Shown in pieces: positions 62,158 to 64,000 of a DNA stretch of 64,000 nucleotides. Each line of letters opens with the position of its first letter. Position 1 is the first letter of the stretch. Under the pieces are notes generated by a model. That model was given only the letters and a program-made list of their open reading frames with translations, had not been told where the DNA came from and ran no database searches. The translations under genes were made by a program, and so were the position numbers. The stretch is from Peribolospora baueri (Eukaryota > Basidiomycota > Peribolosporomycetes > Peribolosporales > Peribolosporaceae): the NCBI GenBank assembly GCA_029717555.1, contig JAMDHS010000010.1, positions 62,001 to 126,000 on the forward strand, in the 5' to 3' direction.

Positions 62158-64000
62158 GGAGGGGGCGGGCGACGAGCGAGGGGGAGAAGGAGGGGGAGGG
62201 GGAGGGGGGATTTACGGCCTCGTCTTCTTCTTCGCTGTCGTCGTCGTTGTCGTCGCCGTCGTCGTAGAGTGGTGTTGTCGTCTCGTCTCCCTCGTCGTCA
62301 GGAGGAGGCGGTGGGTGGTGAGCGTGGGCAGACGACGGCTAGCCTGGACAGAGACGCGGAAGGAAGGACGAACGGCGGTCGGTGGAGGGAGAGGGAGAGG
62401 GAGACGAGGACGACGACGACGACGACGGAGGGCGCCTGCGGTCGTCGGTCGGTCGGGTCGGGGTCGGGTCAACTAACCTGGCCTGGCGCGTCCAGTCGAG
62501 ACAGAGAAGGGGGAAAGAGTCCGCGATGACGATGACGGGGACCTGCGCGTGCGATGGGATGAGCCGCCGGCGAGGGCGAAGGCGGGGCGGGGAGGGGGAG
62601 ATAGAAGAAGAAGGGATTGGGGAATGGAAGGAGGAAGGAAGGGAAGAGGGATGGCGAGCAGACAACGACGTGGCGAGACGGCGGCGCTGGCTCGCTGGCT
62701 CGCTGGCTGACGAGGCGAGGCGTTAAGTCGGTAATCACAGTCGGTGAGCGAAAGGGGCGGCTGGCTGGCTGATGGGTGGAAGGAAGGAAGACGGGTGCTT
62801 AGCCCGCGCGTCGCTCGCTTCCTTCTTTCTTTCTTGGTCTGGCCGGCGTTTCCGTTGTTATCGATGGCGCGAAGGAGGGCGCGGCGACGGGGACGGGGTG
62901 AGAGGGCTTGATGAGCGTCGTGGACAGGAGAGGGAATGTCGAGGAGGGGCAAGAAGGAAGAAGAAGAAGAAGTCGTCTGTCTCTCGCTCTCTCTCTCTCT
63001 CTTTGCCAGTCTGTCACTGTCGGTCTGTCGGTCAGTCGGTAGGTCGGTCGGTCGGTCGGCGCCGGACGGCGGCTGGCGGATGGATGGCGTTTGGGCGGAG
63101 GCGAGCTGGCGCGCTGCAAGTCGGTCGACGTGCGCTGCGAGCCAAAGCCGGAGGGCAGCGACGAGGCGGGGGCGAGGAAGAAAAGAAGCAAAAGAAAGCA
63201 AAAGAAAAAGAAAAAGAAAAGAAAACAGGGGACCAAGCCTGTTTCGTAGCCCGTACTTACCCGTGCCCGTAAGAAGCCGCACTGGTCTCGAGTGGGGTGC
63301 GCGGAACGAGCGGACGGGGAGGTACATACAAACGACAAAATACAAATGCAGATTACATACATACAATCACGAACACAAATAACAAACACCACCGACGCCA
63401 CCGTCACGCTACTACTGCGCCGCCCACTTACTGTACATCTCTATCTCTATCTTTATCTCGCCGCCGAGCCAACTAGAAAATCAACCGACCGACGTTTATT
63501 AGCTGCTGGCTCCAGTCATCCATCCGCCCGCCGTCACGGTCACGGTCACGGTCACGCTCGCGGTTTCAATTCAATATCATGGTCACGCTACACACGGGCC
63601 CACCTTCTATATGTACGTACACCACCACACCCCGCGCACGCCATCTGCATGCGAGCCATTAGAATCCATCCCGCCGAATCGACACGTCGAGACGTGTGAT
63701 GTGCGAATGGAAAGAGAAAAAGGAAAGCTGTCGCCGCTCTAGATACATTGGCAAATAGACACATAGACAGACCATCCCACCGTACGGTATCGCATAGCAT
63801 CGCATTGCACGAGGCCAAGCCAAGCCAAGCCAAAGCCAAAGCCAAAGCCAAAGCCAAGCCAAGGCTAATTAAGTAGCCGATTCCACCCGCTTAACCTTAC
63901 ATAAGTCGATCGTTTTTACGTTTTTCTTCTGCGCCGTCTGCCTATACCCTCCCTTCCTTCTTCGATCCCCCCCTTCTAGCTTCCACGCCATCAGCCTGCA
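62158..64000. other. Upstream region of the DUF3405 gene to window end
   Basis: 1.84 kb without a recognisable gene. Contains GGGAGA/GACGAC arrays near 62390-62430, CT repeats at 62985-63002, GTCGGTCG repeats near 63040-63058, GGTCAC repeats at 63537-63556 and a CCAAG/CCAAAG array at 63814-63862. Long open frames on both strands follow these repeats. Another gene may start beyond the window. Confidence 0.5.

Overview
The window is nuclear DNA of a GC-rich filamentous or yeast-like basidiomycete. Genes are dense and carry many short (about 65-180 nt) GT-AG introns with CTGAC/CTAAC-like branch sites. Long Ser/Pro/Gly-rich disordered tails flank conserved domains, and gene content is typical of Dikarya (NRC-2/Fpk1 kinase, Atg1, Ski3, muskelin, a vezatin-type protein, DUF3405). 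A Pucciniomycotina yeast such as a Rhodotorula relative would fit, but nothing in the sequence proves the genus. I reconstructed gene models by hand from reading frame, splice consensus and exon phase; every join given below keeps the frame.

Layout, left to right: the 3' end of a Pro/Gly/Tyr-rich protein (1-250, +); NRC-2/Fpk1-type AGC kinase (1702-4650, +); Tvp38-type VTT membrane protein (5722-7960, +); 1-Cys peroxiredoxin (8697-10050, +); Atg1 kinase (11297-15136, -), head to head with the Ski complex TPR subunit Ski3 (15297-21159, +) across only 160 bp; a Ser/Pro-rich protein of unknown function (22087-24531, -); an erythromycin-esterase family protein (26072-28023, +); muskelin (28767-33662, +); the small oligosaccharyltransferase subunit Ost5/TMEM258 (33959-34438, -), divergent from a peroxisomal enoyl-CoA isomerase with a C-terminal HKL (35007-36187, +). 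A repeat island follows (about 36.2-41.1 kb) built on two diverged direct copies of a roughly 1.65 kb unit. Then come a CorA/Mnr2-type Mg2+ transporter (41154-44194, +), a small probably mitochondrial protein (44675-45190, +), mitochondrial-type MoaC (45466-46266, -), a gene-poor stretch (46.3-48.5 kb), a coiled-coil protein (48520-50007, -), a large vezatin/Inp2-type protein with a myosin-binding region (51378-56528, -) and a DUF3405 type II membrane protein (59155-62157, -).

There is no operon-like logic. Themes that recur are membrane and organelle traffic (flippase kinase, Tvp38, vezatin-like, DUF3405), peroxisomes (enoyl-CoA isomerase, possible inheritance factor), and turnover of protein and RNA (Atg1, Ski3, muskelin). 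The observations most worth following are the repeat island, the vezatin-like gene whose four introns are all multiples of three and free of in-frame stops, two GC-AG introns, very small exons, and the tight Atg1/Ski3 bidirectional promoter.
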